Source: Lottia gigantea
Taxonomy: Eukaryota; Mollusca; Gastropoda; Lottiidae
Direction: 5' to 3'
Assembly (NCBI RefSeq): GCF_000327385.1
Contig: NW_008709919.1
Location: 1,456,530 to 1,520,529, forward strand
Length of the DNA stretch: 64,000 nt
The notes under the pieces are model-generated. The model made no database searches. It worked only from the letters and a program-made list of their open reading frames with translations, and was not told the DNA's origin. Made by a program: the position numbers and the translations under genes. Shown here piece after piece: positions 62,206 to 64,000 of this stretch (position 1 is the stretch's first letter; each line of letters opens with the position of its first letter).

Positions 62206-62490
62206 TTCAAGTTAGTTGCTTATGCACTACTTTTTGGAATCAATTGCAACTTGTCATCGATCGGAGTGGTCTGAACCTACAGCCATTAAGTTGATTGCAA
62301 TTACCTTACTAAAATTCTACTCTTTGGAATCAATTGGACCTTGTCATCGATCGAAGCGGTCGGAACGTCCAACCATTTTGTTGTTTGCAATTGCTGATGT
62401 TCTACTTGTTGGAATCAATTGCAGCTTGTCATCAGCGGAACCTGCAACTATCCTGTTGATCGCAGTTGTTGGTAGTCTGTTAATTTGCCT
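62206..62490 (+). repeat. Three diverged tandem copies of a unit of about 100 bp
   Basis: Each copy contains TTGGAATCAATTG, (A/G)CTTGTCATCGATCG or a shortened form, then GGTC(T/G)GAAC, CCA and TTGCAATT. The open frame across them is a by-product. Confidence 0.8.
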
Positions 62491-62559
62491 GTTAATTTCT
62501 CCATATGAACGTTTAGCTCTTGTCGACTGCAACGGATGAGATTAAATGCTTTGTATTAC

Positions 62560-64000
62560 CAGACAACCTGAGTCATCCTTACAATTCATTTCCTTACGAT
62601 AAGTCCATTTAATCTTCAAAGCTTAAGATTATTTCATAAATATAATCCATAATATCATTTTATATTACTAATATCTATTGAATATATAAACCGCCCACCA
62701 GTCGTGAAATACAATGACAAATCTATAAATAGCCGCGTCTTTTAGGACAGTATATATCTACATCCTCTCGTATTCATGAGCAATATTTATGATTTTTTCC
62801 CATCATTAAAAAGCCAATTTTAACCGTTAGTGTAGTAATTATAAAGAGAGGCGTACATTAAGGGACCTGTACCTGGTCGATTTCACCTGTCACATGACTA
62901 ATACTGCGCCCTCTATACTTAAAACATGTCGCATTGTGTCAGCTCAAAACTCACATAATTATGTAGGTCATATAAGGTATGTTTTTATTAATTGATTATA
63001 TTAGATTTATTGTTTTTGAAATTTGATTAATTACAAAATCAAAGGACTAATTAAAATCATGACTAGAGTTTAGTTGGTGAAATTGTATCTAATTTGACAG
63101 GAACGAGCAGGGATGGGTTGTTTTTGACATTTTGTCGGTACACCTAATTTTCACCTGTTTACTTCTGGCCCACCCTTCAGTACTCGTAGGTTGATGTACA
63201 AATTTTGCCCCATTTACCACCGCTAGATTGGCATAGATGGAGGAAGTGGCTGATTCAAAAATTTTATTTATTGATGTTTTTGAGGGTTACTTGTCATATG
63301 TAAACAATGTTGTTATTTTTGTAGACTAATTGATTGGATTATCGCCCTTTATAAATGTCATACCGGTTATGGCAGTTTTAATCTATAGGTTGCAGATTTT
63401 TATCCAGTAGCCCATTATCTAATTTAGAATCTTTATAGTCTATAGTTGGATTAATATCTCAAAATGTTAATATTGTGCATAGGGGAGGTCCAGAAATTTC
63501 AATATTCAAATCACTGGGTAAATAGCCTTACATTATATTCTATCAAAAAATCTACAAATAGTCAATAAAATGTCACAAAAAGAAAAAGGCAAATTAATTG
63601 GACTCTTTTTTATTGTTTAGACTCAATTTGTCCAGTTTTTGTGAGGTTTGAAGTTTTGTTAGGTTAAGTTTGTTGTGGGCTGGGTGATAATGGTCCAAGT
63701 GGATATTGCACATCGCACCTTATTGAAACAAATATGCCAGTGACTGCATGACAGACAGTTTTGCCTGTGTATTTATACAGCTAGTCTGGTTTCAATTTGT
63801 AAAATGTTTGGAATTTTTAAGTGAATGATTATTGCCATACTGATAAATATACTTAAACAACTAAAAACATTACCGGGAATCATTTTATGGATGTAGGGTT
63901 TAACATGTCTAGTTGTGGTAGTTGTAAGAGGTTGAACCATGAAACTGGATTGACGCTCTGAATCACTGGCTGTGGTATCAGAATTTGTTCTTACTTGGTT
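62560..64000. other. Right-hand end of the window, nothing firmly recognised
   Basis: AT-rich sequence. A CATATAAGGTATGT at about 62968 could be a splice donor of an untranslated exon of a gene to the right, but there is no supporting coding sequence within the window. Confidence 0.35.

Overview
The window is eukaryotic, AT-rich and intron-rich. It carries six spliced protein-coding genes, and they point to a mollusc. The strongest pointer is a secreted tyrosinase of the shell-matrix type with a proline-rich insert. The other genes are ordinary animal genes, and the repeats (a tRNA-headed SINE with a GTCCCGTG-type tail, a short motif resembling AAGGGAGGTAACT) look molluscan. I favour a marine gastropod such as a limpet, but that is inference from gene content only.

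Layout, left to right. (1) About 1-7.7 kb, + strand: the last seven coding exons of a G-protein alpha-q subunit; the first coding exon lies upstream of the window. (2) About 7.7-16.6 kb: its 3' flank, a fold-back element that encodes mirror-image ORFs, and minisatellites including a 1.5-kb array of a 27-bp unit. (3) 16.6-20.05 kb, + strand: a failed-axon-connections (FAXC) homologue in six exons with an N-terminal membrane anchor. (4) 24.6-36.3 kb, + strand: a dematin/ABLIM-family actin-binding protein in 14 exons ending in a villin headpiece, with no LIM domains visible. (5) 40.0-43.1 kb, + strand: a five-exon coiled-coil protein I do not recognise. (6) 44.0-48.5 kb, + strand: an E2F4/5-type transcription factor in nine exons. 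(7) 50.6-54.05 kb, - strand, convergent with E2F: the tyrosinase in four coding exons, plus a probable 5' UTR exon near 55.1 kb. (8) 55.2-64 kb: gene-poor, with a SINE, a deleted mariner-like element and other repeats. For every gene modelled, the exon lengths sum to an uninterrupted reading frame across the junctions given.

The genes do not form a pathway or operon; they are independent animal genes (signalling, GST-like/axon, cytoskeleton, cell cycle, biomineralisation).

The most unusual signal is in the introns. In FAXC intron 2 and in the last-but-one dematin intron, a tandem repeat fills the 3' end of the intron. In both, the unit is a copy of the intron's own 3' splice site plus the first bases of the following exon, giving about a dozen and about twenty near-identical acceptor cassettes directly upstream of the real one. 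A third array runs up to the acceptor of dematin intron 6, and a fourth starts a few bases after the inferred donor of the tyrosinase 5' UTR intron. A 50-base run of N lies inside the dematin repeat region.
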